Assembly: GCF_040656415.1 (NCBI RefSeq)
Contig: NZ_JBFAMC010000006.1
Span: forward strand, 105,031-169,030
DNA: 64,000 bases
Direction: 5' to 3'
Source: Rhodococcus_F sp040656415
Lineage (GTDB): Bacteria > Actinomycetota > Actinomycetes > Mycobacteriales > Mycobacteriaceae
Below are positions 1-7,267 of the stretch, piece by piece. The notes under the pieces are model-generated. The model searched no databases, was not told the DNA's origin, and saw nothing but the letters and a program-made list of their open reading frames with translations. The position numbers and the translations under genes are program-made. The stretch's first letter is position 1; every line of letters starts with the position of its first letter.

Positions 1-562
1 CGCGAGCCACGGTCATCGCCGTGCGGCCGGTGGTACCCATCGTGGACATGTCGACGAACCCCTCGACAGCGGGTTCACCGTCCAGGAGATCAACATGCAC
101 TGGTCCGAACCCCTCTGGCCGGTCAGTGTGTTCGAGCAGCATCGCCGCACCGGCGGTGGTGTACGGGAAGCCCTGGGGCGCTGCTGCACCGGTCATCGAC
201 GGGTGGGTGTCTCCGGACACGACGAGGACACGCTCGGTTGTCGCCGTCTCGAGCAGGCCGGACGCCACCTGGACCGCATTGAGAACACCGCACGCACCGT
301 TCATCAGGTCGAAGGAGAACGACTTCGGATCGGTCTCGGTGTAGTCGAGGCCGATACCGGCGGCCTTCTGGATCAGCGCTGCGATCGCGGGCTCGACCAT
401 GTTCGAATCTCGGTAGATACCGGTGTTGATCAGCACACCTACCTGCTCGGGGCCGATCGACGCCGCCTCGAGAGCTGCGCGAGCGGCCCTCGAGGAGTGC
501 TCGATGACGCTGGCGGTGTCCGTGTCGTGACTGACACCGGTTGCTGTGATGATGACGCCCAT
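1..562 (-). CDS. KAS III / thiolase-fold synthase, partial (3' end outside window)
   Basis: Reading leftwards from an ATG at 562 (preceded by GGAGG) the frame stays open to the window edge, giving about 187 residues. The protein starts MGVIITATGVSHDTDT and carries a helix-rich segment with the sequence DLMNGACGVLNAVQVASG near residue 95; this is the nucleophilic-cysteine region of beta-ketoacyl-ACP synthase III-like enzymes. It starts one base after the stop of the upstream synthase gene, so the two are translated as a pair. The His and Asn of the usual Cys-His-Asn triad would lie in the missing C-terminal half. The family is well supported; the substrate cannot be told. Confidence 0.75.
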   Translation of the reverse strand, partial: MGVIITATGVSHDTDTASVIEHSSRAARAALEAASIGPEQVGVLINTGIYRDSNMVEPAIAALIQKAAGIGLDYTETDPKSFSFDLMNGACGVLNAVQVASGLLETATTERVLVVSGDTHPSMTGAAAPQGFPYTTAGAAMLLEHTDRPEGFGPVHVDLLDGEPAVEGFVDMSTMGTTGRTAMTVAR

Positions 563-563
563 G

Positions 564-1616
564 TCAGGCCTCCAGAGACGAGATCGTGGCCGACAGGTAC
601 CCGGTGACGACTCCGGATGCGGCGGGCACCATCAGTACCTTCGACCCGGATGGGATGTTGCCTTGCCGCAAGTGGTCGTGTAGCACGATGAAATGCGAGG
701 TGGATGAAGTGTTTCCGTACTTGTCGATGACGTTGAGTGGTGGCGGCATCGGCGTGGTGAATTCGCGTTCACCGAGTGCGTTGAGGAACTCCACCGCCGA
801 CGATCCGAACTGGTGGTGTATGACGTAATCGAACTTTTCGTCGGCGAATGTGCGGCCCTGTTCGGCCAGGAAGGTGCTCTGACTGCCGGTCCACAGCTTG
901 AACCGGTCCTCGTTGTGCATTCGCCGGTTGTCGGTGTAGAGGGCGACGCCCTGAGTGCGGTCGCTCGGCTTCCCGATGCACGCATCCGAGTACTCCGACG
1001 CGGTCATCATCTCTACGTAGTGGATTCGGTCCCGTTCGTCCTCCGACACGTCGATGATCACCGCGCTACCGGAATCGCCGACCGACAGCGACGCGAACTG
1101 CGGGTCGTAACCGCCCGACAGCTCTTTGACCGCAGTCTCGGCGATCGGGGTGATTGCCTCCCCACTGACGACCATGCCGTTGCGGATGATCCCGGCGCGG
1201 ATCATCTTGTCCAGCAGTAAGGTCCCCGTGAGCATGCCGGCGCAGGCGTTGGAGATGTCGAAGTGGATCACCTGTCGCGCGCCGAGCTCCTTTGCGATCA
1301 TCGATGCAAACGACGGCTCGAAGTAGATCGTCTCTCCGTTCTTGCTCCGGGTGATGGATACCGAGACGATGGCATCGAGATCCTCCGCGCTGTAGCGTGA
1401 CCGAGACAGGCAGTCCCGAGCCGCGTTCACCGCGAGGATGAACGAATCCTCGTAGGTCTCGGAAGACGTGGACCTCACCCGCCGTTCCCGAACACCGGTC
1501 ACCGCCGCAAAGTCGAAGCTCGGCTTCTCTGCGAGACGGCCGATCAACTCTTCGGTTGTCACTACGTCCTCTGGCAGATAAGCACCGATTGCTTCGAACC
1601 GGGAATACGTCACCAC
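564..1616 (-). CDS. beta-ketoacyl-ACP synthase III (FabH)-like protein
   Basis: A 350-residue KAS III-like condensing enzyme. The expected catalytic triad is visible: Cys125 in ISNACAGMLTG, His267/268 in YVIHHQFGSS, and Asn302 in KYGNTSSTS. KAS III enzymes join an acyl-CoA starter to malonyl-ACP, but secondary-metabolism and head-to-head condensing relatives share the fold. The start is GTG, with GAGGGG about six bases upstream. It is the first of two adjacent synthase genes on this strand. Two consecutive paralogues suggest either a heteromeric pair or a dedicated pathway rather than housekeeping fatty acid synthesis. The substrate is not assignable from sequence alone. Confidence 0.8.
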   Translation of the reverse strand: MVTYSRFEAIGAYLPEDVVTTEELIGRLAEKPSFDFAAVTGVRERRVRSTSSETYEDSFILAVNAARDCLSRSRYSAEDLDAIVSVSITRSKNGETIYFEPSFASMIAKELGARQVIHFDISNACAGMLTGTLLLDKMIRAGIIRNGMVVSGEAITPIAETAVKELSGGYDPQFASLSVGDSGSAVIIDVSEDERDRIHYVEMMTASEYSDACIGKPSDRTQGVALYTDNRRMHNEDRFKLWTGSQSTFLAEQGRTFADEKFDYVIHHQFGSSAVEFLNALGEREFTTPMPPPLNVIDKYGNTSSTSHFIVLHDHLRQGNIPSGSKVLMVPAASGVVTGYLSATISSLEA

Positions 1617-2248
1617 TCACCCCTCTATTTAGACCGGCCTCGTCCGCTTCCATGCCGAGTCGGTGCATTGTGTGAAGTCCCCCACGGAATCTCGCCATCC
1701 GCGGACAGGAAGAAGATCACGGGACGGTATTGGCGTGCAACCGTCCGGCTCTCAGCCCGTCTCTGCGGCGAGGAATGTACAGCCGAATACGAGCAGTCGT
1801 CACCGTCGCCCTCGCTGTCAATGTGCAAGGGGCGTGTAAGTCAGTCGCGGGTATCGGGCAGGCTGACACGCCAGGCGGGGGCGACACACTACAACACCCT
1901 CGGGAGTGGCAACCGCTCCGACCTGCAGGTTCACCGCCGCCCAGCGGGAGGAATCGGTAACGACCGAACCACTCGAACGTGGAATATGGACTGCGAGAGA
2001 GGCTGATTCGGATGCCCTCTATGAATCGTGTCACATTACCGCGCGTCCTGCTTGAAAGCGGTACGGCTGGCATGGTCTTGTAGCGTTGGACTCTTATTAC
2101 TTCAGAGTAGTATCGAGTCTTCAGTGGTGGAGACACGTGAAATACATTTCATTCCAGCCGCTTTCGGTGCGTACTCGGGAAACCGGTCGGCCCGAGGTGC
2201 TTGCCTTTCCGCCGGTCGGAAGTCCCCGTGGGGTGGTGGGATGAAAGT
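1617..2248. other. intergenic region, no gene recognised
   Basis: This 630-base stretch separates the starts of the KAS III pair (minus strand) from the 3' end of the secreted lipase (minus strand). Open frames exist on both strands but none has protein-like composition, a convincing ribosome binding site or a recognisable motif. It must hold the promoter for the KAS III pair and the lipase transcript end, but neither is evident. Confidence 0.4.
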
Positions 2249-3580
2249 TCAGTCCAAGGTGCACCCGGCCAGCGGAACGCCGTTGAGTCGGTCGAGTAGG
2301 TAGCTGACCGCACTGTCAGGGCCGTATCCCTCGATGTACTCCGGTCCCAAGTGGTTTGGTAAGGCCGCTCCGGGCAGGATAGGGGGCAGGGTGTTCGTAC
2401 GGAATGTAACGGTCGCGCCACGAGCGCACCAGTCCTCGGCGAGTTGGCGAGCCTGACCATGGGGCACGGTGTCATCGTTGATCGCACTGGTGATCAGGAC
2501 CGGGCTCGACGGAGTCATTGTGCCGATTCGCTGTTGCCGTAGCAGTTCGACTACCTCCGGGATTTCGCGCAGGTGCTCGAGTATCGGGCGTCCGTCCACG
2601 GTCACGCTACTGGTCTGCGTAAAGGGACGCTTGAAGATGATGTCGGCGATGCACGAGTCGCTGAGCGTGGCGAGAAGATCTTTACCTGCGGGAGTGACTA
2701 GTTCATCGACGAATTTGCGCATATCCGGATTGCGTTCGGTGAAACCATTCACCGCGTAGCCGACAACGGCTCCGATGAGGTTGCTGTTATCGATCCGCTC
2801 GAGCACCGCGGTGAGATCCGCAGTCGGCGCGCCGGCCCAAGTTCCCTCGAGATTGAGCTCCGGCGCATAGTCCGGCTGCAGCTCCGCGGCCGCTGCGACG
2901 GCGCCACCACCCTGCGAAAAACCCCAGAACACCACCGGCGTCGTAGAACCGGAGTCGGCCAGCGCGTTTGCAGCCCGCGCAGCGTCTAGAACCGCGTGCG
3001 CCTGCTCGACTCGGTTGGCGTACGTGTGAATCCCGGGTGTGCCCAACCCGATGTAGTCGGTCACGAACACCCGGGCGCCGAGCGAACTCCACGTCGCGGC
3101 CGAAATCGCCTCCTGGTTGGCAGACAACGACAACATCGCTGGATCGGCATACAGGCCGGTGGAAAATGCGACCGACATCGCGCACTGGTCACCCTGGCCG
3201 GACGTGCCTGGAGCAATTACGACTGTCGGCTTGTCCCCCGTTCCCTGCCAGGGGTGGGCTGGATCGATGTAGGTACCGCTGACCGCGACCGCGTCCCCAT
3301 CTTGCGTGCGTGAGGTGTATAGAACCTTTTGGCCAGTAATCGGCCAGATGCCGTCCGCCCCAGGTGGGGCCGCGAAGATCGCCAGGGGCTCGGTTCTGAT
3401 CACCGTGCCCGGTGTCTGATCGACCAACGGCGGAGGAAGGTAGAAGCTGTCGACTGGAGCGGCAACCGCAGCAGTTGCGCCAGGCCAGATTGCCACAGCT
3501 GCAGCAGCACAGGTCATCGCGACCATGGTCGCCAGGCGTTTGTTCACCTGGCTCACCCTGGTCCGAGCAAGTCGCCGCAT
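2249..3580 (-). CDS. secreted lipase, LIP (inactivation-type secretory lipase) family
   Basis: The protein is 443 residues when started at the ATG at 3580, which has GGGAGGGA about eight bases upstream; a longer in-frame start 36 bases earlier lacks this. The N-terminus is a clear export signal: an Arg-rich stretch, an Ala/Val-rich core and a probable cleavage after AVA near residue 40. The mature part has the alpha/beta-hydrolase nucleophile elbow GFSQGG with Ser222. Late in the chain, INDDTVPHGQ and LPNHLGPEY supply the likely Asp and His of the triad. This matches the secretory lipase family common in Rhodococcus, Nocardia and mycobacteria, which hydrolyse triacylglycerols or other esters outside the cell. 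Natural substrate unknown. Confidence 0.85.
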   Translation of the reverse strand: MRRLARTRVSQVNKRLATMVAMTCAAAAVAIWPGATAAVAAPVDSFYLPPPLVDQTPGTVIRTEPLAIFAAPPGADGIWPITGQKVLYTSRTQDGDAVAVSGTYIDPAHPWQGTGDKPTVVIAPGTSGQGDQCAMSVAFSTGLYADPAMLSLSANQEAISAATWSSLGARVFVTDYIGLGTPGIHTYANRVEQAHAVLDAARAANALADSGSTTPVVFWGFSQGGGAVAAAAELQPDYAPELNLEGTWAGAPTADLTAVLERIDNSNLIGAVVGYAVNGFTERNPDMRKFVDELVTPAGKDLLATLSDSCIADIIFKRPFTQTSSVTVDGRPILEHLREIPEVVELLRQQRIGTMTPSSPVLITSAINDDTVPHGQARQLAEDWCARGATVTFRTNTLPPILPGAALPNHLGPEYIEGYGPDSAVSYLLDRLNGVPLAGCTLD

Positions 3581-3801
3581 AGTCGAGTCCCTCCCCTGAT
3601 GTGCACCCTCGCTCACGTCGGGCCGACACCCAGCGAGTGAGCCGACTTCCCGTCGGGCGAGTAGCCGGACACTAGCAGGTATGGGTGATGGTCGTCACGG
3701 CAGGCCCGAAACTGGACCAGCCCGTTGCCCGAAGCTCCGGCGAAAGATGTCTCGCATTCAGTTCTTTGGTGTTTGTGTCAGCTGAACACGCTGCCTGCGC
3801 T

Positions 3802-4884
3802 CTAGCCGCTGCCGGCCAGCGAACCGAAGTCGATGCACAGCGAACCAAAGCACTGGTCGATGGTGATCACCGACACGGTGTCGTCATCTCTGTTGGTGAC
3901 GTAGGCGCGGGTTCCGTCCGGCGCGATCGCCACCTGTTGCGGGGCATCCCCGACCGCGATGGTGTCGACCTCGGTGTTGGTGGCGATGTCGATCACCGAC
4001 ACGGTGTCGTCATCTCTGTTGGTGACGTAGGCGCGGGTTCCGTCCGGGGTGATCGCCACCTGTTGCGGGGCGTTGCCGACGGGGATGGTAGCGACCTCGG
4101 TCTTGGTGGCGGTGTTGATCACCGACACCGAACCGTCTTTGAAGTTGGTGACATAGGCGAAGTCGCCGTTCGGGGTGATCGCCACCCCCTGATGGGGGGC
4201 GTTGCCGACCTCGATGGTGTCGACCTTGGTGTTGGTTTCGATGTTGATCACCGTCACCGAACCGGAATGATAATGGGTGACGTAGGCGAAGGCCCCGTCC
4301 GGGGTGATCGCCACGTATTGCGGGACGTTGTCGACCTCGATGGTGTCGACCTCGGCGTTGGTGGCGGTGTTGATCACCGACACCGAATGGTCGACGATGT
4401 TGGTGACGTAGGCGAAGGCCCCGTCCGGGGTGATCGCCATCCCCTGCGGGGCATCCCCGATCGCGATGGTGTCGACCTTGGTGTTGGTCGCGGTGTCGAT
4501 CACCGACACCGAAGAGCGTAAGTTGTTGACGACGTAGGCGAAGGCCCCGTTGGGGCTGATCGCCACCTGTTGCGGGGCGTTGAGGATATGAGGGGCCGAG
4601 ATCGTGATGGTCTCAACCTCGGCGTTGGTGGCGGTGTCGATCACCGACACCGAACCGTCGACGTTGTTGGTGACGTAGGCGAAGTCCCCGTTCGGGGTAA
4701 TCGCCACCCCGAGCGGGCTGTCGCCGACCGGGATGGTGCCGATGACGGTGTCCGCGGCGGCGGTCGCGGCCCCCGCCCCGGCCATACCGAGAACCATCAA
4801 GGAGGTGACCGTCAATCGGGGCAACAGGTGTCGCACACGCCCCCTGACCTCGGGGTAGTTGCGGAAACCGCTGTGGTGACTCAA
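3802..4884 (-). CDS. secreted seven-repeat YVTN beta-propeller protein
   Basis: A signal-peptide protein of about 360 residues. After TAAADT it consists almost entirely of seven tandem repeats of about 42 residues, each with the pattern V-A-I-[TS]-P-[ND]-G-x-x-A-Y-V-T-N followed by V-S-V-I-[DN]-T-A-T-x-T. Seven YVTN repeats would close one seven-bladed propeller. The repeats are also near-identical in DNA at a period near 126 bases. The chain ends in a short tail with CFGSLCIDFGSLAGSG. I chose a TTG start at 4884 because AGGAG lies six bases before it; a GTG at 4923 is in frame but has no ribosome site. Such propellers usually act as extracellular binding scaffolds. No enzymatic motif is seen. 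Confidence 0.8.
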   Translation of the reverse strand: MSHHSGFRNYPEVRGRVRHLLPRLTVTSLMVLGMAGAGAATAAADTVIGTIPVGDSPLGVAITPNGDFAYVTNNVDGSVSVIDTATNAEVETITISAPHILNAPQQVAISPNGAFAYVVNNLRSSVSVIDTATNTKVDTIAIGDAPQGMAITPDGAFAYVTNIVDHSVSVINTATNAEVDTIEVDNVPQYVAITPDGAFAYVTHYHSGSVTVINIETNTKVDTIEVGNAPHQGVAITPNGDFAYVTNFKDGSVSVINTATKTEVATIPVGNAPQQVAITPDGTRAYVTNRDDDTVSVIDIATNTEVDTIAVGDAPQQVAIAPDGTRAYVTNRDDDTVSVITIDQCFGSLCIDFGSLAGSG

Positions 4885-5152
4885 ATTTTCTCCTGCCCTT
4901 CGAGGAACCAAACGGATCAACACGTCGTGGAAAAACCGGCGGCCGCAATGGTGAGTACCGGCAGCTCATCGGAGGTTATCAACTGGGCGTAAATCTGTAC
5001 CCTCGAATTCGCCGAAACTGTCACGGTCACAATGCCACACGTGACCTGATCGAGTGTCGGCATCGTACGCGTGACCCGGCCCCCGCACGCTCCTCGTTGG
5101 CGTAACCTGACGTATGGCCGCAGACGACGTTCGAGGACAAATCGGCACGCGA

Positions 5153-5443
5153 TCAGTGAGGCGAGTTCTGCTTCCGCCACATGACAACGGCTGCGGAGAA
5201 CCAAATTGTCAGAGCGACCATAGCCAGAGACCAGCCGATGATCCCGCTAAAGTACTTTCCCTGCAAAATGATCGGGACCATGACACCCAGAATGACCAAC
5301 GACATACAGGTGCCGTTGAATATTCGAAACCTCTGTTTGGTCATCGCTCTACTCTTGTCCCCAAGCTCGAGCAACGCAAGCTCCACGGTTCCTCGCAATA
5401 CCGCCGGCGTTCGCGAGATCGACTTATGTTGCGGTCGGGTCAT
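5153..5443 (-). CDS. small two-helix membrane protein of unknown function
   Basis: A 96-residue frame from an ATG at 5443. The first 35 residues are polar. The second half holds two hydrophobic segments, around FNGTCMSLVILGVMVPIIL and GWSLAMVALTIWFSAAVVMW, separated by a short GKYFSG turn, and the chain ends in WRKQNSPH. I do not recognise a family. The ribosome site is weak. An internal ATG (MTKQRF) about 35 codons in would give only the two-helix core and may be the true start. It is divergently oriented to another small membrane-protein frame at 5481. Confidence 0.5.
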   Translation of the reverse strand: MTRPQHKSISRTPAVLRGTVELALLELGDKSRAMTKQRFRIFNGTCMSLVILGVMVPIILQGKYFSGIIGWSLAMVALTIWFSAAVVMWRKQNSPH

Positions 5444-5480
5444 TTCCAACCGAATCGACCTTCTGTAGCACGATGACGGT

Positions 5481-5670
5481 ATGTCTCCAACCAAGTCTGA
5501 GGTGTCTATTCGGGACCGTTGGGCGTGGCCAATTACGTTCGCCGTGACCATGGTGCTCGGAGCGGTACTTCACTTCACGGTGGAACCGCAAGCCTGGATC
5601 CTGGCTGCCCTCGCGATCGGGATCGCTATCGTCTTCAATCTGGTTTCGTGGCTCGTTGCGCGCCGGTGCG
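5481..5670 (+). pseudogene. small membrane protein, apparently cut off at its 3' end
   Basis: From the ATG at 5481 the first 63 or so residues look like a real membrane protein: WAWPITFAVTMVLGAVLHF and ILAALAIGIAIVFNLVSWLV are two good transmembrane helices followed by a basic ARR stop-transfer. Downstream of about 5670 the frame stays open to 5801 but its composition becomes that of a shadow of the opposite-strand thiolase-fold remnant. The simplest reading is that the original gene was truncated by the rearrangement that also truncated the opposing gene. Alternatively the 106-residue frame is used as it stands. Confidence 0.4.
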
Positions 5671-5673
5671 AGC

Positions 5674-5899
5674 ACGTACCGTACACCACTGCGTCGACGG
5701 AATCGGCAGACACGTCGAGCTTGTGCAGCAGTGCCGTAATCGCATCGCTAGCAAGCTCGGACGGCGGCTTGTCCGACACCGAACACAGATCAAACCCATA
5801 GGAACGCAGCCGATCAGCGAGTGCGCCCGCCCCCGCTACCTGATCCACGGGCTGGAGTTCCCCGACAGCATAGACCGGTGGAGTGATGATTGCAGCCAT
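5674..5899 (-). pseudogene. N-terminal fragment of a KAS III/thiolase-fold synthase
   Basis: The frame starts at an ATG that overlaps the stop of the upstream SnoaL-like gene (TAATG), so it was once the second gene of that operon. Its first 75 residues end in SASDAITALLHKLDVSADSVDAVVYGTC-like sequence (key part: VDAVVYGTC), the pattern with which KAS III and related thiolase-superfamily proteins end their first helix-strand unit. No active-site cysteine region or later motif follows: beyond about 5674 the frame reads the reverse of a membrane-protein gene and stops at 5570. I therefore call it a truncated remnant. The family assignment is an inference from a short stretch. Confidence 0.45.
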
Positions 5900-6261
5900 T
5901 AGGCGGCGGCGCTGTAATGCGCCAGAACCTTGGTGATCAGACCGTCCTCACCGACGAACAGGACTTCCGCTACCATCCGGCCACCGACACTGCGCATGTA
6001 AATCGTCACCGTATCCACGCAGTGCAACACATCCACGACCTCGAATCGAAGGTCCGGATTCGCGGCTAGTGCCGTTCCAAAGTACTTCTTGAGCCCGTCA
6101 CGACCTTGGACGACGTCACTCCCCATAGTCTGTCCGGCGAAGGGTGACACGAGTTCGATGTCCGGTGAGTACAGACGGAGAATCTGCTCCAGGTCATGGG
6201 TGTTCCAGACCTCAATATGGCGCCGGACGAAGGTCTGCGCGTCATGATCAGTCCATGCCAT
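5899..6261 (-). CDS. SnoaL-like / NTF2-fold protein
   Basis: A 120-residue cone-shaped NTF2-like domain. It shows the usual layout: an N-terminal helix with the phrase HIEVWNTHDLEQILRLYSPD, then SPFAGQTMGSDVVQGRDGLKKYFG, then strands with LRFEVVDVLHCVDTVTIYM. Family members include polyketide cyclases, limonene-epoxide hydrolases and many ketosteroid-isomerase-like proteins, so function cannot be assigned. Its stop codon overlaps the start of the truncated thiolase-fold remnant, which suggests the pair once worked on the same acyl or polyketide-type substrate. Confidence 0.7.
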   Translation of the reverse strand: MAWTDHDAQTFVRRHIEVWNTHDLEQILRLYSPDIELVSPFAGQTMGSDVVQGRDGLKKYFGTALAANPDLRFEVVDVLHCVDTVTIYMRSVGGRMVAEVLFVGEDGLITKVLAHYSAAA

Positions 6262-6359
6262 TGTCAGGATTTTCCTATTCTGAGTCAGAGCTTGCGGAGG
6301 ACGGTAGAGCTGAAAAGATGACTAGCGCCGATGCCGATGACTAGGGCGCGCTGTCCTTG

Positions 6360-6394
6360 GGCTGTGTCCCCGGAGCCGATCCGGGGGCACAGCC
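6360..6394. terminator. strong GC-rich hairpin
   Basis: The arms GGCTGTGTCCCCGG and CCGGGGGCACAGCC pair over 14 bases with a single G-T wobble around a 7-base loop. It lies downstream of the small secreted-protein gene (ends 6571) and upstream of the SnoaL-like gene (starts 6261), both on the minus strand. A terminator is likely, although there is no T-run after it in either direction, as is common in high-GC actinomycetes. Confidence 0.55.
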
Positions 6395-6570
6395 GTTCTC
6401 GAGATCAGTTCTTCGCCGGCGGGTTGTTGTGATTCCACTCAGCCGGATTCGGCTGGTGTCCTCGATGTTCCTCGGTATGGCGGCACCCTCGTCTGCGGTT
6501 GCCTCGCTGCGGTGACCGATCGGGCCGACACCACGGGACGTGGCGCCGACCCGAAAGGCGGTGCGCTAGG

Positions 6571-6945
6571 TCAACCCAAGGAGCCGAGCACCAGCTCCAT
6601 CGAGCCGAACCCCATCTCCATGGAGCCGAACCACAGCCGTGCTGCGGCGAGGTCAAGAGCGTCGATCGGTGCTGAGGGGCACGGGGGCACGCCGAGTACG
6701 TCGGGGCCTACGGCTTCCCAGCACTCAGTGATCTGCTCCGGGGTGAAGGTCCGGTCGAATCGATACGCCTCCCAGATGGTCTCAGCGGAACCCGACCGGA
6801 TGTAGCTACCGCCTGCGGGAAGGCTCCCGCCGCCGATGGAGTCTTGGGCGTGGGCGACTGCAGGGGCTGCGGCCAGGAATAGCCCCGCGGTCAGGGTTGC
6901 GACGATCTTGAACGGGCTTCTCAATTGCTTCATCTCCAGACTCAT
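6571..6945 (-). CDS. small secreted protein with FGS-repeat C-terminus
   Basis: A 124-residue protein. It begins with a signal peptide (KIVATLTAGLFLAAAPAVAHAQ, probable cleavage after AHA near residue 33 counting from the first Met). The mature part has a Gly/Ser-rich stretch, one Cys pair (ITECWEAVG and GVPPCPSAP) that could form a disulphide, and a C-terminal tail with repeated aromatic-Gly-Ser units (FGSMEMGFGSMELVLGSLG). I do not recognise an enzymatic family. Two ATGs are available at 6945 and 6933; the second has GGAG too close to be a good site. A similar FGSL tail ends the YVTN propeller protein upstream in the window. Confidence 0.6.
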   Translation of the reverse strand: MSLEMKQLRSPFKIVATLTAGLFLAAAPAVAHAQDSIGGGSLPAGGSYIRSGSAETIWEAYRFDRTFTPEQITECWEAVGPDVLGVPPCPSAPIDALDLAAARLWFGSMEMGFGSMELVLGSLG

Positions 6946-7267
6946 GAATTACCTATCGTGCACTGGCCGATATCGGCTCGGCATACTATAAGCAACGATT
7001 CGATCGATCGATCGAAGTTTGGAGGTCCTTCCCGAGTTGACACTGCGGAGAGGATGTTCAATGAACCGGCGCATTCGGCGACCAGGCACGCTCTGTGCTC
7101 CGAAACTCGCTTCCATAGAGGATGTTTCACAACAAGCGCTGGCGGTGGAGTTGTGGAATATTGCTGCCCCACAACTCGACGGCCTGCTCCGGCACCTACG
7201 GTGAGGGGACACTCGCGTACTTGTCGCCGGCCCCGTCACCGCCGATCCGTCGGCATACAGATCGCTT
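6946..7267. other. intergenic region with an 18-bp perfect palindrome
   Basis: This stretch lies between the start of the small secreted-protein gene and the end of the BVMO gene, both on the minus strand. It contains no credible coding frame. Its one clear feature is the palindrome at 6999-7016, listed separately. Confidence 0.4.
6999..7016. promoter_or_regulatory. 18-bp perfect palindrome upstream of the small secreted protein
   Basis: TTCGATCGATCGATCGAA reads the same on both strands and sits 54-71 bases upstream of the ATG at 6945. It is built from GATC/CGAT units, so it may be a simple tetranucleotide repeat, but its perfect symmetry and promoter-proximal place make an operator plausible. 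No regulator gene is adjacent. Confidence 0.35.

Noticed and set aside
6405..6570. Minus-strand frame ending in GHQPNPAEWNHNNPPAKN
   Set aside because: The tail looks protein-like, but there is no start codon in frame outside the overlapping secreted-protein gene.
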